Below, one piece after another: positions 45,903 through 54,382 of a stretch of 64,000 nucleotides of DNA. This stretch comes from Paracoccaceae bacterium (lineage in GTDB: Bacteria; Pseudomonadota; Alphaproteobacteria; Rhodobacterales; Rhodobacteraceae). Position numbers and translations under genes: made by a program. Under the pieces are notes generated by a model. That model was not told the origin of the DNA, searched no databases, and saw only the letters and a list, made by a program, of their open reading frames with translations. Where the stretch lies: contig JAHRYM010000001.1 in the NCBI GenBank assembly GCA_020622085.1, positions 495,117 to 559,116 on the forward strand. The letters are read 5' to 3'. Position 1 is the stretch's first letter, and every line of letters starts with the position of its first letter.

Positions 45903-45918
45903 TTAGTCCGCTCTTAAC
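45903..45918 (+). promoter_or_regulatory. CtrA-like binding site before motB
   Basis: TTAG-N7-TTAAC (TTAG 45903-45906, TTAAC 45914-45918), 48 bases before the motB start. The accepted CtrA consensus is TTAA-N7-TTAA(C). Confidence 0.6.
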
Positions 45919-45965
45919 ACCCGGGGCCTAATCCTTGGAACGGGTGAAAGAAATGGGTTGGTGGA

Positions 45966-46793
45966 ATGTGCGCAGAACGCAATGCGTCGGCGCCAGTCAT
46001 CATCAAACGCAAGAAGATCATAGCTGGCGGTGGCCACCACGGTGGGGCGTGGAAGGTTGCCTATGCCGACTTTGTGACGGCCATGTGGGCCTTCTTCATG
46101 CTGATGTGGCTGCTGAACGCGACGACGGAAAATCAACGGAAGGGCCTGGCGGATTATTTCAGTCCCTCGATCCCCATCAGCCGGGTATCTGCCGGCGGGG
46201 ACGGCATGTTTGGCGGCGACAGCGTCCTGTCGGAAGACAGGCTTGCGCATAGCGGCAAGGCGCCCCCTGCCGCCCTGTCGGAGACGGAGACCGTGGGCCC
46301 CGATGCAGATGCAGACGCGAAATTCATGGAAGAGGTGCGCCGCATCGAAGAGGAATTGCTGGGTCGTGGCGGCGAAAGTCTGGTCAGTGAAAGTGCCGCG
46401 CGCCACATCGTCACGCGGGTGACGGACGAAGGCCTGGTCGTGGATCTGTTCGATCTTGAAGGGGAGCCGCTTTTCATTGCCGATACCTCCGAGCCGACAC
46501 AGGTTGCGCGCGATCTGGTGACACTGGTTGCGGGGGTCTTTGCGCTGGCCAGGAACGGCGTGGCGGTCAACGGGCACGTCCGATCCTACACCAGTGTGCT
46601 GAGGGTCAATCCCGCATGGGATCTGTCGGTCGATCGTGCGGTGGTGACGCGCACCCTGCTCGAAGAGGCGGGCATTTCGAAACCCAGGATCGAAAGGGTC
46701 ACGGGCTTTGCCGACCGCAAACCTGCCCATGCCAATCCGATGGCGCCGGGCAACAACAGGATCGAACTGATCCTCTTGCGCGCCTCGCGGTGA
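45966..46793 (+). CDS. motB: Flagellar motor stator protein MotB
   Basis: Stator subunit anchoring MotA to the cell wall and carrying the proton-binding Asp. 275 residues: HHGGAWKVAYADFVTAMWAF with Asp35, one membrane helix (about 36-52), a linker, and an OmpA-like C-terminal domain. In that domain the usual GHTD is replaced by GHVR, while NPAWDLSVDRA and the final PGNNRIELIL motif remain. motA is not adjacent but lies about 11 kb downstream. Confidence 0.93.
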   Translation: MCAERNASAPVIIKRKKIIAGGGHHGGAWKVAYADFVTAMWAFFMLMWLLNATTENQRKGLADYFSPSIPISRVSAGGDGMFGGDSVLSEDRLAHSGKAPPAALSETETVGPDADADAKFMEEVRRIEEELLGRGGESLVSESAARHIVTRVTDEGLVVDLFDLEGEPLFIADTSEPTQVARDLVTLVAGVFALARNGVAVNGHVRSYTSVLRVNPAWDLSVDRAVVTRTLLEEAGISKPRIERVTGFADRKPAHANPMAPGNNRIELILLRASR

Positions 46794-46824
46794 CGTCCTC
46801 GGGAAATGCACCGATTTTTACGGG

Positions 46825-46839
46825 TTAGGGCGAAATTAA
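46825..46839 (+). promoter_or_regulatory. CtrA-like binding site before flgE
   Basis: TTAG-N7-TTAA followed by AC (TTAG 46825-46828, TTAA 46836-46839), 51 bases before the flgE start, in the 96-base gap after motB. Suggests flgE-flgK-flgL-flgI has its own CtrA-dependent promoter. Confidence 0.6.
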
Positions 46840-46889
46840 ACATGCGGCCGCAATAGTGCGACCATCAGTTGCAGCAGAAAGGCCGCCGC

Positions 46890-48197
46890 ATGTTACTTTC
46901 CTCTTCGCTCAATGCCGGTGTCGCTGGCCTGATGGCCAATGCGACGCGGCTGTCGGCCATTTCGGACAATATCGCCAACTCCGCGACCTATGGCTACAAG
47001 CGTGTCGTTGCCGATTTCGAAAATCTGGTGATCACGCAGGCGCGCGGCGCGGGCCTTTACTCGGCAGGTGGTGTCCGGGCACTGACCTCGCGCATGATTG
47101 ACCAGCATGGCGCCCTGGTCCCGACCTCGAACGCGCTTGATATCGCGATTGCAGGCCGGGGGATGCTGCCCGTGACGCCTGCCGTCAATCTGAACAGCGC
47201 CACCGGCGAGCGGCAGTTCCTGATGACCACCACCGGTTCGTTCAGGGCAGACGAAAATGGTGTCCTTCGCACCGCCTCCGGCCTCGTCCTGTTGGGATGG
47301 CCCGCCGATGCCGCTGGCAATATACCGGCAATGCCGCGCGATTCGATGTCGGGCCTGCAGCCAATCATCATCAACCAGAACCAGTCGGCCGGTGATCCGA
47401 CCACGGTGATGCAATTGGGTGCCAACCTGCCCGCAACCGAAACCGAAGCCGGCAGAACCGGGGCGACATTGCCGCTTTCGGTCGAATATTTCGGAAACCT
47501 TGGAACATCTGAAAACCTGAACGTCAGCTTCACGCCGGTGGTTCCCGCGACCGGGTCTTCAAACAGCTGGACCATGCAGATCCGGGATTCAGCCCAGGGC
47601 AATGCCGTCATCGGAGAATATACGCTGACCTTCGACGATACGCGTGCCATGGGGGGAACCCTGGCGTCGGTCACTGTGCTCTCGGGCGGCGCCTACGATT
47701 CCGCGCAGGGGACACTGGCGTTGAATGTGGGTGGCGGACCCTTGTCGATGAAGATCGGCAAACTCGGCGATCCGAACGGCCTGACACAGCTTTCGGACAG
47801 GTTTTCGCCGACCGCCATCACGAAGGACGGATCACCGGTCGGCAACCTCAAGGCGGTGGAGGTCGACGAAAACGGCTTCGTCACTGCGACCTATGACACC
47901 GGCTTCACGCATCGGCTCTATCAGGTGCCGCTTGTCGATGTGCCCAATCCCAACGGGCTCATTGCGCTCAACAACCAGACCTTCCAGATTTCGTCCGACA
48001 GTGGCTCTTTCTTCCTGTGGAACGCCGGAGATGGCCCGACGGGCTCGGTTGTCGGATATGCCCGCGAAGCCTCGACCACGGATGTCGCATCGGAACTGAC
48101 TGCGATGATCCAGACCCAACGGGCCTACTCGTCGAATGCCAAGGTCATCCAGACGGTCGACGAGATGCTGCAGGAAACCACCAACCTCAAGCGCTGA
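46890..48197 (+). CDS. flgE: Flagellar hook protein FlgE
   Basis: Subunit of the hook joining rod to filament. 435 residues with the N-terminal axial motif SDNIANSATYGYKR (ANxxTxGYK type), internal D1-D2 hook domains, and the C-terminal heptad EMLQETTNLKR preceded by ELTAMIQTQRAYSSNAKVIQT. ATG 46890 is preferred over 46869 because the product then begins with the canonical MLLSSSLNAGVAG and has AAAGG upstream. Confidence 0.93.
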   Translation: MLLSSSLNAGVAGLMANATRLSAISDNIANSATYGYKRVVADFENLVITQARGAGLYSAGGVRALTSRMIDQHGALVPTSNALDIAIAGRGMLPVTPAVNLNSATGERQFLMTTTGSFRADENGVLRTASGLVLLGWPADAAGNIPAMPRDSMSGLQPIIINQNQSAGDPTTVMQLGANLPATETEAGRTGATLPLSVEYFGNLGTSENLNVSFTPVVPATGSSNSWTMQIRDSAQGNAVIGEYTLTFDDTRAMGGTLASVTVLSGGAYDSAQGTLALNVGGGPLSMKIGKLGDPNGLTQLSDRFSPTAITKDGSPVGNLKAVEVDENGFVTATYDTGFTHRLYQVPLVDVPNPNGLIALNNQTFQISSDSGSFFLWNAGDGPTGSVVGYAREASTTDVASELTAMIQTQRAYSSNAKVIQTVDEMLQETTNLKR

Positions 48198-48230
48198 GAC
48201 GATGCGCCTCAGCCCTGAACGGAGTTCGGC

Positions 48231-49685
48231 ATGAGCATTTCCAATGCGATGATCAACGCCCTTTCCGGGCTGGGAGCGGCGTCCCGATCCGCCGATGTGA
48301 TCGCGGCCAACGTGGCAAATGCGCTCACCCAGGGCTATGCCCGGCGTGAGCTGCAGGTTTCGGCGCGGACGCTTGGCGGCAATGGAACCGGTGTCCGCGT
48401 TGACGGCGTGGCGCGGGCCGTCAATCAGGCGGTATTGAATGACAAACGGCTGGCCGACGCCGAAAGCGCCGCCGCATCGCATCGCAGCCGCTTCCAGCTC
48501 AGAATCGAGACCGCGATCGGCCAGCCTGGTGATGGCCGTTCGCTCGGAGGCCGGATTGCCGCGCTCGAGGCCGCCTTTACCCAGGCTTCCAGTCGCCCCG
48601 ACAGCGAAGCTCGCCTGACGGGAATCGTCACTTCGGCGCAGGGTCTGGCCGGAGCATTCCACGTCCTGCAATCCGAGATTCAGACAGCCAGGATGGAGGC
48701 CGATGCCGCGATCGCCCGGCAAGTCACGCTGTTGAATGACTCGCTTGCAGGTGTTGACAGGCTGAATGCGCAGATCATCGCCGAGCGCGCGTCGGGCAGG
48801 GATCCGTCGGCATTGATGGATGAGCGTCAGGCCCTGGTCGATCGGATCGCCGAGATCGTTCCCCTGCGCGAGATTGCCCGCGACCGCGAACAGATCGCGC
48901 TGTTCACAACCGGAGGGGCGATGTTGCTGGAAGGATCGCCGGTCAAGGTCGGGTTTGCCCAGATGGGCGTGATCACCCCGGACATGAACCTGACCAGTGG
49001 CTCCGTTTCCGGCCTGACCCTGAACGGAGCAGCAATCGTATCGACCGACGAAGGTGTTCTGGGGGGCGGCGCGCTCGGGGCTGCGCTTGCGATCCGGGAT
49101 GAATTGGCCCCGGCCTTGCAGGCCCAGATAGATGCGATGGCACGCAATCTGATCGAACGATTCTCGAATCCGGCCGTGGATGCCACTCTGCTTCCGGGCC
49201 AGCCTGGCTTGTTGACCGATGCCGGAGCCGGTTTCGATGTCGTGAACGAAGTCGGCCTCGCCGGGCGGATCGCCGTGAGCGCGGTGGTCGATCCGATGCA
49301 AGGTGGCGCGCTCTGGCGTCTTCGTGACGGAATCGGGGCGATGGCCCCCGGCGAAGTTGGCGATGCAAGGCGACTGATTGCACTTTCGGATGCTCTCTCG
49401 GCTCCGCAGGTTCCCGCATCGGGGGCCTTCATCGGCGCCGCTCGCTCGGCCGCGGGCCTTGTGGCCGATATTCTCTCGCAGGTTGCTTCGGCCCGGCAAG
49501 GTGAAGAAGCGCGGGCCAGCCATGCCACCGCAGTGCAGGAAGCCTTGACCGCGCAGCATCTCGAAAACGGCGTCGACAGCGATGCCGAACTCCAGAGGCT
49601 CCTGCTGGTCGAGGAAGCCTTTGCCGCCAATGCCCGTGTCATCCAGACCATGGATGAACTTCTCCAACAGATCATCAGGCTGTGA
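48231..49685 (+). CDS. flgK: Hook-filament junction protein FlgK (HAP1)
   Basis: First hook-filament junction protein. 484 residues: N-terminal helix with VIAANVANALTQGYARREL, mid-sequence FlgK region LMDERQALVDRIAEIV, and C-terminal ENGVDSDAELQRLLLVEEAFAANARVIQTMDELLQ, the coiled-coil partner of the N-terminus. It follows flgE by 33 bases and precedes flgL by one base. Confidence 0.92.
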   Translation: MSISNAMINALSGLGAASRSADVIAANVANALTQGYARRELQVSARTLGGNGTGVRVDGVARAVNQAVLNDKRLADAESAAASHRSRFQLRIETAIGQPGDGRSLGGRIAALEAAFTQASSRPDSEARLTGIVTSAQGLAGAFHVLQSEIQTARMEADAAIARQVTLLNDSLAGVDRLNAQIIAERASGRDPSALMDERQALVDRIAEIVPLREIARDREQIALFTTGGAMLLEGSPVKVGFAQMGVITPDMNLTSGSVSGLTLNGAAIVSTDEGVLGGGALGAALAIRDELAPALQAQIDAMARNLIERFSNPAVDATLLPGQPGLLTDAGAGFDVVNEVGLAGRIAVSAVVDPMQGGALWRLRDGIGAMAPGEVGDARRLIALSDALSAPQVPASGAFIGAARSAAGLVADILSQVASARQGEEARASHATAVQEALTAQHLENGVDSDAELQRLLLVEEAFAANARVIQTMDELLQQIIRL

Positions 49686-49686
49686 C

Positions 49687-50703
49687 ATGACCTTTCTTTC
49701 CATCGGTGACCTCGCGCAAAGCTTCCGTTTGCGTAACCACGACGTTCAGCTCAAGAGGACGATGATGCGGCTGACGGAAGAAATGACCACCGGCCTGGTC
49801 GCTGATACGGCCTCTGCCGTCCACGGTGACTATGCGGCGCTCGCCGGGATCGAACGATCCCTGACCCGGATCGAGGCGTTTCGCACCGCTGCGAACGAGG
49901 CGGCGGGCTTGACCGGAACTGTCCAGATCGCCCTTGAAGGCAGCCAGGCCCAACTGAATGCGGCCATGCCATCACTACTGGCCGCGTCTCACGCCATGAC
50001 AGACCAGCAGATCGACACGATTGGACAGGCAACACGCCAGCGGCTTGGCTCGGTCCTCTCGACGCTGAACGCGCGCGTTGCCGACCGTTATGTGTTTTCT
50101 GGCATGGCAACCGACAGTCCGGCAGTTTCCGATTCGGTGACGCTTGTCGCCGCCGCTCAGGTGGCTGTTGCCGGCCAGACCAGCGCCGGCACGGTCGCTG
50201 CGGCGTTGCAGATCTGGTTCGACCTGCCCGCCGGGTCCGGCGGCTTCCTTGATCAGATCTATGGCGGGTCACAAGACGCACTCGCAGCGTTTCAGCTTTC
50301 CGAGGGTGAGAGTGCCCGCTTGGGTATCACTGCGGCCGACCCCGCAATACGTGACAGTCTGCGCGGCCTGGTGCTGGCAAGCCTGGTTGATTCCGGTGTG
50401 CTGGCCGGGGACCGCGAGGGGCGGGCCAATCTGCTCCGGACAGCGGGGGAAACCCTCGTCAATGCCGAGGCATCGCTGACCGGCCTTCGCGCCGACCTGG
50501 GCGCCACGGAGGAGGCCATTGATGCGGCGGCCACGCGCGCTGCGTCGGAACGGCACCGGCTGCAGATCGCCCGGAACGACATTCTGGCGGCGGATCCCTA
50601 TGATACGGCCTCGGCGCTTGAGGCCGTGAAATCGCAGACCGAGATGCTATACACACTCACGGGCCGGCTATCGCAACTGCGGCTCTCGGATTACCTGAAA
50701 TGA
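49687..50703 (+). CDS. flgL: Hook-filament junction protein FlgL (HAP3)
   Basis: 338 residues with flagellin-like N- and C-terminal helices (LRNHDVQLKRTMMRLTEEMTTG; LEAVKSQTEMLYTLTGRLSQL) and a short variable centre containing DRYVFSGMATDSPAV, a FlgL-type segment. Acts as the adaptor between FlgK and filament. ATG 49687 is one base after the flgK stop; upstream open frame lies inside flgK. Confidence 0.88.
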   Translation: MTFLSIGDLAQSFRLRNHDVQLKRTMMRLTEEMTTGLVADTASAVHGDYAALAGIERSLTRIEAFRTAANEAAGLTGTVQIALEGSQAQLNAAMPSLLAASHAMTDQQIDTIGQATRQRLGSVLSTLNARVADRYVFSGMATDSPAVSDSVTLVAAAQVAVAGQTSAGTVAAALQIWFDLPAGSGGFLDQIYGGSQDALAAFQLSEGESARLGITAADPAIRDSLRGLVLASLVDSGVLAGDREGRANLLRTAGETLVNAEASLTGLRADLGATEEAIDAAATRAASERHRLQIARNDILAADPYDTASALEAVKSQTEMLYTLTGRLSQLRLSDYLK

Positions 50704-51812
50704 AGCGGGTCCGTCTGATTTGCGCGCTTGCGCTGGTTGCCTTTGGTTGGGGCGAAGTGGTTCACGCCACTCCAGTTCGCATCAAGGATCTGGTCGAATT
50801 CGACGGGGTGCGTGGCAATGACCTGGTGGGATACGGGTTGGTCGTAGGTTTGAACGGGACCGGCGATGGCCTGCGAAATACCCCCTACACTGAAGAAATC
50901 ATGACCAATATCCTCGAACGGCTGGGGGTGAACGTCACGGGCGAACAGTTTAGGCCAAAGAATGTGGCGGCCGTTTTGGTGACATCGACGCTTCCGCCCT
51001 TTGCACGAAGCGGTGGACAGATTAATGTCACCGTCTCTGCCATTGGCGATGCCAAAAGCCTTCTGGGTGGGACACTTGTGATGACACCCCTGAATGCGGC
51101 CGACGGGCAGATCTATGCGGTGGCGCAGGGTCCGATCATCGCCGGCGGTGCCTCTGCCGAGGGAGAAGCCGCCAAGGTGGTCCAGGGCGTTCCGACGACC
51201 GGTGTCATTCCATCGGGAGCGAGGGTCGAGCGGGAAGTCGCTTTCGACTTCTCGACGCTCAAATCACTGCGGCTGGCCCTGCGGGAGCCTGATTTCACGA
51301 CAGCCGGTCGTATAGAACAGGCGATCAATGCCGTCTACGGACGCGGTGCCGCAACGATGATGGATGCCGGCGCGGTCCAGTTGAACATTGCGGCGACAAA
51401 GGCGCGCTCTCCGGCCCATGCCCTTGGCAGGATCGAAAACCTGACGATAGAGCCTGAGGTCCGGGCAAGGGTTGTCGTTGATCAGCGGTCCGGAACGATC
51501 GTCATGGGAGAAGATGTGCGGATCAGCAATGTTGCTGTCAGCCAGGGCAACCTGACATTGCGCGTGTCCGAGGCTCCAGTTGCGGTTCAGCCCAATCCCT
51601 TCGCGGAAGGCGAGACGGTTGTGCTGCCGCGAACGGATGCGAACCTCTCTGAAGAACCGGGCGTGGGGCTGGCGCAGATCCCTGCCGGCACAAGCCTGTC
51701 CGAGGTCGTGCAGGGGTTGAATGCCCTGGGTGTTGCGCCGCGCGACATGATCGACATCCTGAAAAGCATCGACGCAGCAGGTGCGCTGCATGCACAGTTT
51801 GTCGTTCAGTAG
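50700..51812 (+). CDS. flgI: Flagellar P-ring protein FlgI
   Basis: Forms the peptidoglycan-level bushing of the rod. 370 residues: signal peptide ending near VHA (residue 23), then VRIKDLVEFDGVRGNDLVGYGLVVGLNGTGDG, the unmistakable FlgI opening, followed by TPYTEEIMTNILERLGV. Overlaps flgL by ATGA. No flgH, flgA or rod genes are in the window. Confidence 0.96.
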   Translation: MKRVRLICALALVAFGWGEVVHATPVRIKDLVEFDGVRGNDLVGYGLVVGLNGTGDGLRNTPYTEEIMTNILERLGVNVTGEQFRPKNVAAVLVTSTLPPFARSGGQINVTVSAIGDAKSLLGGTLVMTPLNAADGQIYAVAQGPIIAGGASAEGEAAKVVQGVPTTGVIPSGARVEREVAFDFSTLKSLRLALREPDFTTAGRIEQAINAVYGRGAATMMDAGAVQLNIAATKARSPAHALGRIENLTIEPEVRARVVVDQRSGTIVMGEDVRISNVAVSQGNLTLRVSEAPVAVQPNPFAEGETVVLPRTDANLSEEPGVGLAQIPAGTSLSEVVQGLNALGVAPRDMIDILKSIDAAGALHAQFVVQ

Positions 51813-51865
51813 TGGCTCATCCGTCACATGGCCGGGGACAATGAGAAAGTGCCAACCTAGGGTGG

Positions 51866-52493
51866 TCAACGTCCCCTGGGATGCAAGCGGTATCTCGGGT
51901 CTGGTCGGCATGTGATCAGTGCGGCCGTGTGTCCGGCCTCGAAGACGCGGCCTGTCATGCGCCGCCGACCTTTATGGAGATGCAGGTCAGGACCAATTCG
52001 GTTGCGGGCTTCAAACGCCGAGAGCCAGTCGCCGAGGGCGTGGTTCGCCCGGCTCAGATGCAGGACGCATGACCGGGCACCGTGGATGATCAGTCGCCGC
52101 GCGTGGCGATTCCCGCGCGTGCTGATGCCGAGGAGGGTCTGCTTGCTGCCGGTCGAATGCTCTGCCGGAACCAGGCCAAGCCATGCAGCCAGATCGCGCA
52201 CCTTTCTGAAATTGCCGACCGTCCCCAGTCGCTGCGACGATGGCAGTCGCGCCAAGGGCGCAGACCCCCGGGATGGTCACCAGCCGGCGGACAGCATCGT
52301 TTTGGCTGGCATAGGCCTCGACCTTCCCGGTCACGGCCTTGAGCCGCCATGAACTTCAGCAGCTGCGCTCGGGACAGCTTCCTGCGGACGCCGATCCATC
52401 CGATCCAGCGCCATGCGCCTGGATCGCAGAGGCGCCGAAGGCGACAAATACGTTCTTGGTCAAATCCAGGCCAATGGCGCTAACCTCTTCCAT
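51866..52493 (-). mobile_element. Degraded IS110/IS1111-type transposase
   Basis: Fragments in three frames. From ATG 52493 the product opens MEEVSAIGLDLTKNVFVAFG, the first D of the DEDD motif, but the frame soon breaks. A VRRKLSRAQLLKF segment sits in another frame. RLVTIPGVCALGATAIVAATGDG lies in a third. The C-terminal half FRKVRDLAAWLGLVPAEHST...GISTRGNRHARRLIIHGARS then reads to 51866. Most of the central part of a ~340-residue IS110 transposase is missing, so it is immobile. IS110 elements have no standard terminal inverted repeats, so exact ends are uncertain; it fills the space between convergent flgI and fliP. Confidence 0.85.
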
Positions 52494-52761
52494 GGACATT
52501 CCCCTCTCCGTAGCGTTGCTTCAACACCCGCCACCATGGCACATCGATGCCGCCGGGCAGCTTCCACACCATCGGTTACCACTTCGCCTCCCATTTTCCG
52601 GAGAGGATGTCCGATACCGGCATCTTCCGGACCTGGTTGATGGAAGAGTGTCCCTATCTTTCAGTCATTATGGATATCGACACCCGACCTTGGACATAGG
52701 CCTCGGAGAAGTGGTGGCGCGAGGATCGACGCGGGTTGCGTCACTCATACCAATCCATGGT

Positions 52762-53484
52762 TCAGAAATAGCTGCGAACCAGAGCTGACGAAATCAGGGT
52801 CCAGCCATCTGCCACCACAAAGAACGCGAGCTTGAATGGCAATGAGACGACCGCGGGCGGCACCATCATCATGCCCATAGCCATAAGCACTGCGGATACG
52901 ACCATGTCGATGATCAGGAATGGCAGATAGATCAGGAACCCGATCTCGAAGGCCCGTGAAATCTCGGAAAGCATGAAGGATGGAATCAGTAGTGAAAGCG
53001 GTGCCCCGGCCATGTCGCTGGCGCCGGAGGTTTCCGGACGCAGGGCCGCCAGTTCAAGGAAGGTATCAGGATCGGTTCTTCCGGCCATGAAGATCTGAAA
53101 TGGCGCAACGCCCCGCTCGAAGGCTTCCGATGGTGCGATGGCGCCGTCAAGAAAAGGGCTGACGCCATCGGACCATGCCTGGGTCAACACCGGCTCCATT
53201 ATGAACCAGCTCAGAAACAGCGACAGCGACACGATCAGCATGTTCGGCGGTGACTGCTGCAAGCCGATCGCCTGGCGCAGGATCGAGAGCACCGTGACGA
53301 TGAAGGGAAAGCAGGTCACCATCACTGCGATGCCGGGCGCGAGGCTGAGCAGGGTGACCGTTGCGATCAGCAGGAGCGATTGCCCGCTGAGCGAGGTTGA
53401 GCCAAGGCCTTCAAGGCCTTGTCCGGCGGCCGAGGTTGCAGTCATGCCTGCCAGGGTTGCGGCCAGAACAATGTGGCCCCGCAT
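52762..53484 (-). CDS. fliP: Flagellar type III export protein FliP
   Basis: Core subunit of the FliPQR export gate. 240 residues: N-terminal signal peptide, four helices, and the family motifs CFPFIVTVLSILRQAIGLQQSPPN and GFLIYLPFLIIDMVVSAVLMAMGMMMVPP. No adjacent fliO or fliQ is seen. It abuts fliN with no gap; last gene of fliF-fliH-fliN-fliP. Confidence 0.95.
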   Translation of the reverse strand: MRGHIVLAATLAGMTATSAAGQGLEGLGSTSLSGQSLLLIATVTLLSLAPGIAVMVTCFPFIVTVLSILRQAIGLQQSPPNMLIVSLSLFLSWFIMEPVLTQAWSDGVSPFLDGAIAPSEAFERGVAPFQIFMAGRTDPDTFLELAALRPETSGASDMAGAPLSLLIPSFMLSEISRAFEIGFLIYLPFLIIDMVVSAVLMAMGMMMVPPAVVSLPFKLAFFVVADGWTLISSALVRSYF

Positions 53485-53781
53485 TCAGAAGCCGCCTTGC
53501 AGATCGATGACTTCTGTCAATCTGACGGCAAGCTGGCCAGTGCTTTCCCCCTCCAGTTCGGTCAACTCGCCACGAGCAATCAGGCGGTCGCCGACGAAAA
53601 GTTCCACCGGATCGTCGATCTTGCGATCCAGGGGAAGGACCGCGTCCCGGCGCAGGCGCAGAAGATCCCGGACAAGCGGCCGGGCGCGGCCTACCGAGAT
53701 CTGGATTTCGATTGGAACAAGAGAAAAGGGATTGCCGGCAAGCGTGGCACCGGTTTCGGTTTCATGGCGGTTCTCAGTCAT
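53485..53781 (-). CDS. fliN: Flagellar motor switch protein FliN
   Basis: C-ring protein binding FliM and FliH. The 98-residue chain is essentially the SpoA domain: VPIEIQISVGRARPLVRDLLRL, PVELFVGDRLIARGEL and the closing VRLTEVIDL. Short compared with enterobacterial FliN (~137), lacking its N-terminal tail. Start at 53781 overlaps fliH by eight bases. Confidence 0.88.
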   Translation of the reverse strand: MTENRHETETGATLAGNPFSLVPIEIQISVGRARPLVRDLLRLRRDAVLPLDRKIDDPVELFVGDRLIARGELTELEGESTGQLAVRLTEVIDLQGGF

Positions 53782-54382
53782 TGTGGATATCCGGGTTGAG
53801 GGCCGGTATCGGCCTGTGGTCTTGGAAGAACTCTGCAACAGCGGCGGCGATTTCTGCGATTGCGCCCGTCAGGTCGACCTCGTGCTCGCCAGTTTCGGTG
53901 CCGATCACCGCCCGTCCTGAATCAAGATCGGCGCAAGCCCGCACCTCGAACGGCAGACCGGACACGGATTGAAGAAGTACATCTGCAGCTTCCTTGTGGG
54001 CCGGGGGAACCCTGATGATCACAGGGCGCGACGCGCCGAGCCTGGCTGAGGCCATCAACTGCTCAAGCACCTTGGGCAGAAGCGTCTCCTGGGCTATTTC
54101 GGGAAGCACCTTCGCGATGATTTCGCGCAGCACCGGCGCCAGCCCCCGCAGGATGTGATCGTGCGCTTCCTCATATCCGAAGGCGATGGTCTGCAGGTGC
54201 GCCCCGACAGATTCGCGCATGCGGATCTCGGCCGCCCGGCTTTCACCTTCGCAGGCGCGCCATCCGTCGCGGTGGCCTTCCTCGTAGGCGGCCTGCCGGA
54301 TCTTCATCAACGCAACCGGTTTCACTGGAGGAATGGTGTGCTGACCCAGCGCGAAGGTTTCCAGATGCACCGGCCGGCTCAT
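53774..54382 (-). CDS. fliH: FliH-like flagellar assembly protein
   Basis: 202 residues; placed as FliH by position between fliF and fliN and by a helical, Glu/Ala-rich profile. A conserved-looking N-terminus with LETF and a YEEGHRDGW...E segment precedes amphipathic helices (LREIIAKVLPEIAQETLLPKV), and a small beta-rich C-terminus contains VIIRVPPAHKEAADVL, as in FliH/YscL proteins that regulate the FliI ATPase. Sequence similarity is distant, as is normal for this family. ATGA overlap with fliF. Confidence 0.7.
   Translation of the reverse strand: MSRPVHLETFALGQHTIPPVKPVALMKIRQAAYEEGHRDGWRACEGESRAAEIRMRESVGAHLQTIAFGYEEAHDHILRGLAPVLREIIAKVLPEIAQETLLPKVLEQLMASARLGASRPVIIRVPPAHKEAADVLLQSVSGLPFEVRACADLDSGRAVIGTETGEHEVDLTGAIAEIAAAVAEFFQDHRPIPALNPDIHND

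Noticed and set aside
47832-49703. 623-codon minus-strand frame opposite flgK
   Set aside because: Open only because of codon bias of flgE/flgK; no homologous motifs.
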